From positions 372,001-436,000 of the forward strand of contig NZ_JYLM01000004.1 of the NCBI RefSeq assembly GCF_001439815.1: 64,000 bases of DNA, written 5' to 3'. Source of the DNA: Pseudomonas orientalis. GTDB taxonomy: Bacteria; Pseudomonadota; Gammaproteobacteria; Pseudomonadales; Pseudomonadaceae. The position numbers and the translations under genes are program-made. The stretch's first letter is position 1; every line of letters begins with the position of its first letter. This document shows, one piece after another, positions 29,099 to 37,068 of this stretch. The notes under the pieces were generated by a model. It worked only from the letters and a program-made list of their open reading frames with translations, had not been told where the DNA came from and ran no database searches.

Positions 29099-29515
29099 CT
29101 ATTTTTTCAGCAGGGCCGAACACGCCGCCTTGTAAGCTTCATGCTGATACTTGTTCAGTGTCGCGGGCAGATCAAAGGTGTGCTTCTTGTTCTGCGCATT
29201 GATGGTCTGCGGCGACAGCAGCGTCACCTCCACCCCGTCCAGCAATTGAAACACTCCTTCAATCTTGAATGTCGTCGGGCCACCGGCGAATTCGCCTTTC
29301 TTGCTGCGCTTCTTGATCGCGATACGGGTGATGGCGTTTGCCTGCACGAACGCTTTCACCTGGGCGGCGAAGGCCTTGACGTTGGCGGCTTCATCGTCGT
29401 CTTCCAAGGCGATTTTCTTGGTGGCCAGGGCGACGTGAGTCAGCGCCTGGTTGTCCAGCGAGGCGACGGCGATGATGGCTTCGCTGCCTTTGATTTCAAT
29501 GCCGCACAGTGTCAT
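29099..29515 (-). CDS. DUF3010-like protein of unknown function
   Basis: 138 residues from the ATG at 29515 (MTLCGIEIKGSEAIIAVASL). The opening GIEIKGSEAIIAVAS has an RNase H/actin-like beta-hairpin look, and ITRIAIKKRSKKGEFAGGPT is the conserved centre. I recall this pattern as DUF3010, but I cannot confirm it without a search. No catalytic role is known. Soluble, no signal peptide. It is divergent from the tyrosinase gene and unrelated to the amine pathway around it. Confidence 0.7.
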   Translation of the reverse strand: MTLCGIEIKGSEAIIAVASLDNQALTHVALATKKIALEDDDEAANVKAFAAQVKAFVQANAITRIAIKKRSKKGEFAGGPTTFKIEGVFQLLDGVEVTLLSPQTINAQNKKHTFDLPATLNKYQHEAYKAACSALLKK

Positions 29516-29705
29516 AGGGTGGCCTTGCAGAAAGTGAAGAGGCAGGGATGGTATCAGCAGTGAGCCCTCAAGCGTCGTTGACCTTCCGTCCGGAACTGCC
29601 TCGGACCTGTTGGTTATGACAGTAGACCGCCGTCCCACGCCACCTTAGATTTTACGCAAGAACCTATTGTGGTTCCCCAAGGTTTGCCGGCGAGGGAGTG
29701 AACAC

Positions 29706-30668
29706 ATGAATATCCGCAAGGAAGTCCGCGCACTGAGTGCGACGGAACAATTGGAATTTATCAACACGCTACTGAGCATGAAAAGCAGCGGGGTCTACGA
29801 CAAATACGTTCATTGGCACCACGAAGTGATGGTCCCTACGGTTCATCCCGACGAGCCGCAAGATCCCACCTACCGCAACGGTGCCCACCGTGGGCCCGCT
29901 TTCCTGCCGTGGCACCGTGAAATGCTGATGCAGTTTGAAGCGGACCTTCAGGCAATCAAACCGGGCATTACCTTGCCTTATTGGAACTGGACGCTGGATG
30001 CGGCGGCCCCTGAGCGCTCTCCGCTATGGGACCAGGGTTTCCTCGGTGGAAATGGCGACCCCACGGATCAATTTCGCGTGCAGGACGGCGTGTTTGCCCA
30101 CAAATACGGCAAATGGCCTGTGCCGTCTTATCCGAAGGAGGACTTGCCGGGCCCTGGGCTAAAGCGTCAGTTCGGACAGTTTGTCAGCTCATTGCCCAGC
30201 GTGGAGGATCTGCAAATGGCGATGAATGAAGCCTTGTATGATGAGCCCAACTACAACGCGAGCCCTTTCACCCGGGGGTTAAGAAATCGGCTGGAAGGCT
30301 GGATCACCCAACGAGGTGATCCCAACGTCAAGACACCCGGCTCACAGTTGCACAATCGCGTGCACTTGTGGATCGGCGGCAACATGTTGCCCATGACTTC
30401 ACCTGATGATCCGGCGTTTTTCCTGCATCACTGCTTTGTCGACAAAGTGTGGGCGGATTGGCAAGCACAGAAGCGCGTGGACGAGCCCGACCTGGCTGCG
30501 CATTATTGCCCCATGGAAGACGGCCCGCCGGGGCACAATTATGAAGATGTACTCAAGCCCTGGACTCGCCGCATCCGGGATGTCATGGATATTTCCACCC
30601 TGGGCTACAGCTATGCACCAAGCCAGCCGCTGATCAAGCGCCCGTTCAAGTCGCCTTTCATGGAATGA
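29706..30668 (+). CDS. Tyrosinase-family type-3 copper protein
   Basis: 320 residues from the ATG at 29706 (MNIRKEVRALSATEQLEFIN), preceded by GGCGAGGGAGTG. All six copper ligands can be placed: His38, His61 and His70 (CuA; GAHRGPAFLPWHREML), and His216, His220 and His242 (CuB; LHNRVHLWIGG and FFLHHCFVDKVW). Spacings 9, 4 and 22 equal those in Streptomyces tyrosinase. Asn217 beside the first CuB His is the residue linked with monophenolase activity. It would oxidise phenols to quinones. No signal peptide, no twin-arginine and no caddie (MelC1-like) gene is near. Codon use looks slightly less GC-rich than the neighbours, so transfer is possible. Confidence 0.85.
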   Translation: MNIRKEVRALSATEQLEFINTLLSMKSSGVYDKYVHWHHEVMVPTVHPDEPQDPTYRNGAHRGPAFLPWHREMLMQFEADLQAIKPGITLPYWNWTLDAAAPERSPLWDQGFLGGNGDPTDQFRVQDGVFAHKYGKWPVPSYPKEDLPGPGLKRQFGQFVSSLPSVEDLQMAMNEALYDEPNYNASPFTRGLRNRLEGWITQRGDPNVKTPGSQLHNRVHLWIGGNMLPMTSPDDPAFFLHHCFVDKVWADWQAQKRVDEPDLAAHYCPMEDGPPGHNYEDVLKPWTRRIRDVMDISTLGYSYAPSQPLIKRPFKSPFME

Positions 30669-30680
30669 CGCGGTGCCGCT

Positions 30681-30705
30681 GCACCCGCTGCAGGACGGCG
30701 GGTGC
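30681..30705. terminator. Hairpin between convergent tyrosinase and LprI-like genes
   Basis: GCACCCGC and GCGGGTGC form an 8-bp stem around a 9-base loop, 13 bp after the tyrosinase stop and 2 bp before the stop of the convergent gene. No long T-run follows on either side, so it is a weak candidate for a shared terminator. Confidence 0.4.
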
Positions 30706-30707
30706 GC

Positions 30708-31109
30708 TTATTCCTGCCCAACCGACTCCAAAAACTCCGACCGCTCGTCACTCATGCGCGCCAGGCAGTCGTTGTGCGCGATCGCATACGCCTTGGTCCC
30801 GGTCACCGCCGGGAAGGTATCCACCGCGCAATCGGCATCGCGCAGTTTTTCCCATTTCTGCTGGGCGTCCTTCAGACGGGCGGTAATGTCCGCCAGCTTG
30901 GTCTTGTCGCTGCCGTAGGTCGAAGCCATACGCTCCAGCAGCCCCTGATAGTTGTCCTTGAGCAATTGCTCGGCGGTGGTTTTGTTGTAGGTGGCGCATT
31001 CGAGGGTTTGCTGGTCGTTCTCGATGCCGTCACACGGCGTGCTGTCGGTGTCTTCGGCCGCGTGGACGCCGGTTGCGATGAGTGCCAAAGCCAGGAAAAT
31101 CGATTTCAT
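30708..31109 (-). CDS. LprI-like (DUF1311) periplasmic protein
   Basis: 133 residues with a signal peptide MKSIFLALALIATGVHAA. The mature part has Cys pairs (PCDGIE, LECATY, ADCAVD, NDCLARM) and the coiled DUF1311 pattern of LprI-type lysozyme inhibitors (CATYNKTTAEQLLKDNY ... WEKLRDADC). LprI in mycobacteria inhibits lysozyme; for Pseudomonas members this is inference. It converges on the tyrosinase gene and is divergent from the dimethylglycine operon. Confidence 0.75.
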   Translation of the reverse strand: MKSIFLALALIATGVHAAEDTDSTPCDGIENDQQTLECATYNKTTAEQLLKDNYQGLLERMASTYGSDKTKLADITARLKDAQQKWEKLRDADCAVDTFPAVTGTKAYAIAHNDCLARMSDERSEFLESVGQE

Positions 31110-31327
31110 TGCGCCGTCTCATATCAGGTGATGTGGAATTCTGGCTCAAGCGTCAGACAAAGAACAGTCGCCAGTCAGACCTCTCTTAACAGCCTTTGTC
31201 GTGGATTGACGCTTTCGGCAATTCCCCTGTCGTTTTTGCACCCGGCTCAGGTTGCCCCTGGGCATATGCTGGCCCCAAAGCGCCGGCACACGATTCGGCG
31301 CATGAATCGCCAATAAGGGGACGCCTG

Positions 31328-32305
31328 ATGAGCCCAGCCGAGTTGCACGCCGACAGCATCGTTATCGACGGTCTGATTATTGCCAAGTGGAACCGCGACC
31401 TGTTCGAAGACATGCGCAAAGGTGGCCTGACGGCCGCCAACTGCACGGTGTCGGTGTGGGAAGGCTTCCAGGCCACGATCAATAACATCGTCGCCAGCCA
31501 GACCCTGATCCGCGAAAACAGCGATCTGGTGATCCCGGTGAAAACCACCGCCGACATTCGCAAGGCCAAGGAGCAGGGCAAGACCGGCATCATCTTCGGC
31601 TTCCAGAATGCCCATGCCTTCGAAGACCAGCTCGGCTACGTCGAGATCTTCAAGCAGCTCGGCGTCGGGGTGGTGCAGATGTGCTACAACACCCAGAACC
31701 TGGTGGGTACCGGCTGCTACGAGCGCGACGGCGGCCTGTCGGGGTTCGGACGCGAGGTCGTCGGCGAGATGAACCGCGTCGGCATCATGTGCGACCTGTC
31801 CCACGTCGGGTCCAAGACCAGCGAAGAAGTCATCCTCGAATCGAAAAAGCCGGTGTGCTACTCCCACTGCCTGCCATCGGGCCTTAAAGAGCACCCGCGC
31901 AACAAGTCCGATGAAGAACTCAAGTTCATCGCCGACCACGGCGGTTTTGTCGGCGTGACCATGTTCGCGCCGTTTCTGGCCAAGGGCATCGATTCGACCA
32001 TCGACGACTACGCCGAGGCCATCGAATACACCATGAACATCGTCGGCGAAGACGCCATCGGCATCGGCACCGACTTCACCCAGGGCCATGGCCAGGATTT
32101 CTTTGAAATGCTGACCCATGACAAGGGTTACGCGCGCCGCCTGACCAGCTTCGGCAAGATCATCAACCCGCTGGGCATCCGCACCGTGGGCGAGTTTCCC
32201 AACCTCACCGAAACCCTGCTCAAGCGCGGCCACCCCGAGCGTGTGGTGCGCAAGATCATGGGCGAAAACTGGGTCAACGTCTTGAAGGACGTCTGGGGCG
32301 AATAA
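31328..32305 (+). CDS. Membrane-dipeptidase-family protein of the dimethylglycine operon, metal site degenerate
   Basis: 325 residues from the ATG at 31328 (MSPAELHADSIVIDGLIIAK); it corresponds to the gene preceding dgcA in P. aeruginosa. The renal-dipeptidase fold is clear: DLSHVG (His159), YSHC (His180), HPRNKSDEEL (Arg191), GIGTDF (Asp249). However, the usual first metal motif DGHND reads DGLII (Leu16, Ile18), and the bridging Glu of the G-x-E-G block is Gln93 (GFQNAHAFED). Three of five zinc ligands of canonical enzymes are therefore missing. It probably binds one metal or none and may not be a dipeptidase. It is followed after 52 bp by the DUF5943-like gene and dgcA. Its role in betaine catabolism is unknown. 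Confidence 0.85.
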   Translation: MSPAELHADSIVIDGLIIAKWNRDLFEDMRKGGLTAANCTVSVWEGFQATINNIVASQTLIRENSDLVIPVKTTADIRKAKEQGKTGIIFGFQNAHAFEDQLGYVEIFKQLGVGVVQMCYNTQNLVGTGCYERDGGLSGFGREVVGEMNRVGIMCDLSHVGSKTSEEVILESKKPVCYSHCLPSGLKEHPRNKSDEELKFIADHGGFVGVTMFAPFLAKGIDSTIDDYAEAIEYTMNIVGEDAIGIGTDFTQGHGQDFFEMLTHDKGYARRLTSFGKIINPLGIRTVGEFPNLTETLLKRGHPERVVRKIMGENWVNVLKDVWGE

Positions 32306-32357
32306 GCCAGACACCTACCGGCAACACCACCACGAATTTTTCTGGAGTTAAGTTTCC

Positions 32358-32888
32358 ATGGCCAAGATCGCCCCGCAATTGCCAATCGAAGTCGACAGCG
32401 AAACCGGTGTCTGGACCTCCGACGCCCTGCCGATGCTGTACGTGCCACGCCATTTCTTCGTCAACAACCACATGGGTATCGAAGAAGTGCTGGGCGCCGA
32501 CGCCTACGCCGAGATTCTCTACAAGGCCGGCTACAAATCCGCCTGGCACTGGTGTGAAAAAGAAGCCGAGTGCCACGGCCTGGAAGGCGTCGCGGTGTTC
32601 GAGCACTACATGAAGCGCCTGTCGCAACGCGGCTGGGGTCTGTTCAAGATCCAGGACATCGACCTCGACAAAGGTACTGCCAGCGTCAAGCTCGAGCACT
32701 CGGCGTTCGTCTATGTGTACGGCAAGGTCGGGCGCAAGGTCGACTATATGTTCACCGGCTGGTTTGCCGGTGCCATGGACCAGATCCTTGAAGCGCGTGG
32801 CAGCAAGATCCGCACTGTGGCCGAACAAGTCTACGGAGGCTCCGAAGAGGGCCACGATGATGGCCTGTTCACCGTCAAGCCGTTGTAA
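32358..32888 (+). CDS. DUF5943-like protein of the dimethylglycine operon
   Basis: 176 residues, MAKIAPQLPIEVDSETGVWT, with GGAG upstream (tctggagttaag). No signal peptide or membrane segment. A Trp/Cys/His-rich centre, SAWHWCEKEAECHGLEGV, is followed by a beta-rich half with many aromatic residues. It resembles the heme/ligand-binding V4R-like small-molecule domains in shape of sequence only; I recall it as DUF5943 and cannot confirm a fold. It lies 15 bp before dgcA and is kept there in P. aeruginosa, so it likely has a role in dimethylglycine demethylation. Confidence 0.75.
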   Translation: MAKIAPQLPIEVDSETGVWTSDALPMLYVPRHFFVNNHMGIEEVLGADAYAEILYKAGYKSAWHWCEKEAECHGLEGVAVFEHYMKRLSQRGWGLFKIQDIDLDKGTASVKLEHSAFVYVYGKVGRKVDYMFTGWFAGAMDQILEARGSKIRTVAEQVYGGSEEGHDDGLFTVKPL

Positions 32889-32903
32889 GCCGAGGACCGT
32901 GCC

Positions 32904-34964
32904 ATGGCTTTCGAAGCAATGTTTGCGCCGATCCAGATCGGCAAACTGACCATTCGCAACCGCGTGCTCAGTACTGCCCACGCCGAGGTGTATGCCACCG
33001 ACGGCGGCATGACCACCGACCGCTATGTGAAGTACTACGAAGAGAAAGCCAAGGGCGGTATCGGCCTGGCGATCTGCGGCGGTTCCTCCGTGGTGGCCAT
33101 CGACAGCCCCCAGGAATGGTGGAGCTCGGTGAACCTGTCCACCGACCGCATCATCCCGCACTTTCAGAACCTGGCCGACGCCATGCACAAGCATGGCGCC
33201 AAGATCATGATCCAGATTACCCACATGGGCCGTCGTTCGCGTTGGGATGGCTTCAACTGGCCGACCTTGATGTCGCCGTCCGGCGTGCGTGAGCCGGTGC
33301 ACCGCGCCACCTGCAAGACCATCGAGCCGGAAGAAATCTGGCGCGTGATCGGCAACTACGCCAGCGCCGCCAAGCGCGCCAAGGCCGGAGGGCTGGACGG
33401 TGTGGAATTATCCGCCGTGCACCAGCACATGATCGACCAGTTCTGGAGCCCACGGGTCAACAAGCGTACCGACGAGTGGGGCGGTACCTTCGAAGGCCGC
33501 ATGAAATTCGGTCTGGAAGTGCTCAAGGCCGTGCGCGCCGAAGTGGGTGACGACTTCTGCGTGGGCATGCGCCTGTGCGGTGACGAGTTCCACCCGGACG
33601 GCTTGTCCCACGAAGACATGAAGCAGATCGCCAAGTATTACGACGACACCGGCATGCTCGACTTCATTGGCGTGGTGGGCTCGGGTTGCGATACGCACAA
33701 CACCCTGGCCAACGTGATCCCGAACATGAGTTACCCGCCGGAACCGTTCCTGCACCTGGCCGCCGGGATCAAGGAGGTAGTCAAGGTTCCGGTGCTGCAC
33801 GCGCAGAACATCAAGGACCCGAACCAGGCCACGCGCATTCTGGAAGGCGGCTATGTGGACATGGTCGGCATGACCCGTGCGCACATCGCCGACCCGCACC
33901 TGATCGCCAAGATCAAGATGGGCCAGATCGACCAGATCAAACAGTGCGTCGGCGCCAACTACTGCATCGACCGCCAGTATCAGGGCCTGGATGTGCTGTG
34001 CATCCAGAACGCCGCGACGTCCCGTGAATACATGGGGGTGCCGCATATCATCGAGAAGTCCACCGGGCCCAGGCGCAAAGTGGTCGTGGTGGGGGCAGGT
34101 CCCGCCGGTATGGAGGCGGCGCGTGTCGCCGCCGAACGCGGCCACGATGTGACGCTGTTGGAGAAGAAAGAATTTATCGGCGGGCAGATCACCACGGCAT
34201 CGAAGGCGCCGCAACGCGACCAGATCGCCGGCATCACGCGCTGGTTCCAGCTGGAACTGGCGCGCTTGAAAGTCGACCTGCGCCTGGGCGTTGCGGCCGA
34301 CGCCGAGACCATCCTCGACCTGCGCCCGGACGTGGTGGTGCTGGCGGTAGGTGGGCATCCATTTATCGAGCAGAACGAGCACTGGGGCGCTGCCGAAGGC
34401 CTGGTGGTGAGCAGTTGGGATGTACTCGACGGCAAGGTTGCGCCGGGCAAGAACGTGCTGGTGTACGACACCATCTGCGAATTCACCGGCATGTCGGTGG
34501 CGGATTTCCTGGCCGACAAAGGTTGCCAGGTGGAAATCGTCACCGACGACATCAAGCCGGGCGTGGCCATCGGCGGTACGTCGTTCCCGACGTACTACCG
34601 CAGCATGTACCCCAAGGAAGTGATCATGACCGGCGACATGATGCTGGAAAAGGTCTATCGCGAGGGCGACAAGCTGGTGGCGGTGCTGGAGAACGAATAC
34701 ACCGGCGCCAAGGAGGAGCGGGTGGTGGACCAGGTGGTGGTGGAGAATGGCGTGCGCCCGGACGAAGCCATTTACTACGGGCTCAAGGAAGGCTCACGCA
34801 ACAAGGGCCAGATTGACGTCGAAGCCTTGTTTGCGATCAAGCCGCAGCCGTGCCTGAGCGAAGCGGGTGAAGGGTACTTGCTGTTCCGCATCGGTGACTG
34901 TGTGGCCCAGCGCAACACCCACGCCGCCATCTACGACGCCCTGCGCCTGTGCAAAGACTTTTGA
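32904..34964 (+). CDS. dgcA: Dimethylglycine demethylase subunit DgcA
   Basis: 686 residues, trimethylamine dehydrogenase/2,4-dienoyl-CoA reductase family. An N-terminal FMN TIM barrel (about 1-345) ends in the Fe-S loop, followed by a Rossmann domain with GAGPAG near 397-402. The Fe-S block reads C348-VGANY-C354 and C366 (QCVGANYCIDRQYQGLDVLC), where family members usually have C-x2-C-x2-C: the second Cys is Ala351. It oxidises dimethylglycine to sarcosine, passing electrons through DgcB and the adjacent ETF pair. The active-site stretch SAVHQHMIDQFWSPRVNKRT is typical for N-demethylating members. Confidence 0.92.
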   Translation: MAFEAMFAPIQIGKLTIRNRVLSTAHAEVYATDGGMTTDRYVKYYEEKAKGGIGLAICGGSSVVAIDSPQEWWSSVNLSTDRIIPHFQNLADAMHKHGAKIMIQITHMGRRSRWDGFNWPTLMSPSGVREPVHRATCKTIEPEEIWRVIGNYASAAKRAKAGGLDGVELSAVHQHMIDQFWSPRVNKRTDEWGGTFEGRMKFGLEVLKAVRAEVGDDFCVGMRLCGDEFHPDGLSHEDMKQIAKYYDDTGMLDFIGVVGSGCDTHNTLANVIPNMSYPPEPFLHLAAGIKEVVKVPVLHAQNIKDPNQATRILEGGYVDMVGMTRAHIADPHLIAKIKMGQIDQIKQCVGANYCIDRQYQGLDVLCIQNAATSREYMGVPHIIEKSTGPRRKVVVVGAGPAGMEAARVAAERGHDVTLLEKKEFIGGQITTASKAPQRDQIAGITRWFQLELARLKVDLRLGVAADAETILDLRPDVVVLAVGGHPFIEQNEHWGAAEGLVVSSWDVLDGKVAPGKNVLVYDTICEFTGMSVADFLADKGCQVEIVTDDIKPGVAIGGTSFPTYYRSMYPKEVIMTGDMMLEKVYREGDKLVAVLENEYTGAKEERVVDQVVVENGVRPDEAIYYGLKEGSRNKGQIDVEALFAIKPQPCLSEAGEGYLLFRIGDCVAQRNTHAAIYDALRLCKDF

Positions 34965-34982
34965 TGAGGTGAACGCGGTCAA

Positions 34983-35073
34983 ATGTGGGAGGGGGCTTGC
35001 CCCCGATAGCGGTGGTTCAGCGACAGCTGTATCAACTGACACTCCGCCATCGGGGGCAAGCCCCCTCCCACAT
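34983..35073. repeat. REP pair (GTGGGAGGGGG family), outward form, between dgcA and dgcB
   Basis: Inverted copies, 91 bp, in the middle of the 157-bp gap between two genes of one enzyme. See findings. Confidence 0.9.
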
Positions 35074-35121
35074 TCAAGGCCAGTTTCACAGTAGACCTGT
35101 GTGGTCTTTGGGAGCTTCACC

Positions 35122-37068
35122 ATGTTGAACACCTTGCTGCCTATTCTCCTGTTTGCCGCCCTGGGCCTCGCGGTCCTCGGCGCCCTGCGCCGGGCAAACA
35201 TGTGGCGCCGTGGCCGCGCGTCCAAAGTCGACCTGCTCGGCGGTCTTTTGGCCATGCCCAAGCGCTACATGGTCGACCTGCACCACGTGGTCGCCCGCGA
35301 CAAATACATCGCCAACACCCACGTCGCCACGGCGCTGGGCTTTGTGCTGTCGGCGTTGCTGGCAATCCTGGTGCATGGGTTCGGCCTGCAGAACCGTATC
35401 CTCGGTTACGCCTTGCTGCTGGCCTCGACCTTGATGTTTGTCGGCGCCATCTTCATGTACCTGCGCCGCCGCAACCCGCCTGCTCGCCTGTCCAAAGGCC
35501 CGTGGATGCGCCTGCCGAAAAGCCTGATGGCGTTTTCGGTGAGCTTTTTCCTGGTGACCCTGCCGGTGGCCGGCATTCTGCCCGCTGACTTTGGCGGCTG
35601 GCTGCTGGCCGCGTTATTGAGCGTGGGCGTGCTGTGGGGCGTGTCCGAAATGTTCTTCGGCATGACCTGGGGCGGCCCGATGAAGCACGCCTTTGCCGGC
35701 GCCCTGCACCTGGCTTGGCACCGCCGCGCCGAACGTTTTGGTGGCGGCCGTTCCACGGGTTTGAAACCGCTGGATCTGAGTGACAAGAGCGCGCCACTGG
35801 GTGTGGAGAAACCCAAGGATTTCACCTGGAACCAACTGCTCGGTTTCGACGCGTGTGTGCAGTGCGGCAAGTGTGAAGCCGCGTGCCCGGCGTTCGCTGC
35901 CGGTCAGCCGTTGAACCCGAAAAAACTCATTCAGGACATGGTGGTCGGCCTGGCCGGTGGCACCGATGCCAAGTTCGCCGGCAGTCCTTACCCAGGCAAA
36001 CCGGTGGGTGAACACGGCGGCAACCCGCACCAGCCGATCGTCAACGGCCTGGTGGACGCCGAGACACTGTGGTCGTGCACCACCTGCCGCGCCTGCGTCG
36101 AAGAGTGCCCGATGATGATCGAGCACGTCGACGCCATCGTCGACATGCGTCGCCATCTCACCCTGGAAAAAGGCGCCACCCCGAACAAGGGGGCCGAAGT
36201 CCTGGAAAACCTGATCGCTACCGACAACCCCGGCGGCTTCGCACCGGGTGGTCGCCTGAACTGGGCGGCGGATTTGAACCTGCCGCTGCTCAGCGACAAG
36301 GGCAGCTGCGAGGTGCTGTTCTGGGTTGGCGACGGTGCCTTCGACATGCGCAACCAACGCACCCTGCGCGCGTTCGTCAAGGTGCTCAAAGCGGCAGGTG
36401 TGGACTTTGCGGTACTTGGCCTTGAAGAGCGCGACAGCGGCGACGTGGCCCGGCGTCTGGGTGATGAAGCGACGTTCCAGCTGCTCGCCTCGCGCAATAT
36501 CCAGACCCTGGCCAGGTACAGCTTCAAACGCATCGTCACCTGCGACCCGCACAGCTTCCATGTGCTGAAAAACGAGTACGGCGCCTTCAACGGCAACTAC
36601 GTCGTGCAGCACCACAGCACCTTCATGGCCGAGCTGATCGGCGACGGCGCGCTGAACCTGGGCCAGCACAAAGGCAGCAGCGTGACCTACCACGACCCGT
36701 GCTACCTGGGCCGCTACAACGGCGAATACGAGGCGCCGCGCCAAGTGCTGCGCGCGCTGGGCATCGAGGTCAAGGAGATGCAACGCTCGGGCTTTCGCTC
36801 ACGCTGCTGCGGCGGTGGCGGCGGGGCGCCGATTACCGACATTCCCGGCAAGCAACGTATTCCGGACATGCGCATGGACGACATCCGCGAAACCGGCGCC
36901 GAGCTGGTGGCCGTGGGCTGCCCGCAGTGCACGGCGATGCTCGAAGGCGTGGTCGAGCCGCGTCCCTTGATCAAGGACATTGCCGAGCTGGTCGCCGACG
37001 CGTTGCTGGAAGATGCCGCACCGGCCAAAGCCCCAACCAAACGTGAACCTGCGCAGGTGCATATATGA
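35122..37068 (+). CDS. dgcB: Dimethylglycine demethylase subunit DgcB (membrane Fe-S oxidoreductase)
   Basis: 648 residues from the ATG at 35122 (MLNTLLPILLFAALGLAVLG); a GTG 21 bases upstream is less likely. About four membrane helices occupy the first 200 residues. Then come two 4Fe-4S clusters, ACVQCGKCEAACPAF and CTTCRACVEECPMM, and two CCG (heterodisulfide-reductase-like) blocks with RCCGGGGGAP and CPQCTAM. It would carry electrons from DgcA to quinone. The stop overlaps the start of the ETF alpha gene (ATGA). Confidence 0.92.
   Translation: MLNTLLPILLFAALGLAVLGALRRANMWRRGRASKVDLLGGLLAMPKRYMVDLHHVVARDKYIANTHVATALGFVLSALLAILVHGFGLQNRILGYALLLASTLMFVGAIFMYLRRRNPPARLSKGPWMRLPKSLMAFSVSFFLVTLPVAGILPADFGGWLLAALLSVGVLWGVSEMFFGMTWGGPMKHAFAGALHLAWHRRAERFGGGRSTGLKPLDLSDKSAPLGVEKPKDFTWNQLLGFDACVQCGKCEAACPAFAAGQPLNPKKLIQDMVVGLAGGTDAKFAGSPYPGKPVGEHGGNPHQPIVNGLVDAETLWSCTTCRACVEECPMMIEHVDAIVDMRRHLTLEKGATPNKGAEVLENLIATDNPGGFAPGGRLNWAADLNLPLLSDKGSCEVLFWVGDGAFDMRNQRTLRAFVKVLKAAGVDFAVLGLEERDSGDVARRLGDEATFQLLASRNIQTLARYSFKRIVTCDPHSFHVLKNEYGAFNGNYVVQHHSTFMAELIGDGALNLGQHKGSSVTYHDPCYLGRYNGEYEAPRQVLRALGIEVKEMQRSGFRSRCCGGGGGAPITDIPGKQRIPDMRMDDIRETGAELVAVGCPQCTAMLEGVVEPRPLIKDIAELVADALLEDAAPAKAPTKREPAQVHI

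Noticed and set aside
29706..31109. The DUF3010, tyrosinase and LprI group as a mobile island
   Set aside because: There are no integrase, transposase, tRNA or flanking direct repeats; it is only an unrelated gene group.
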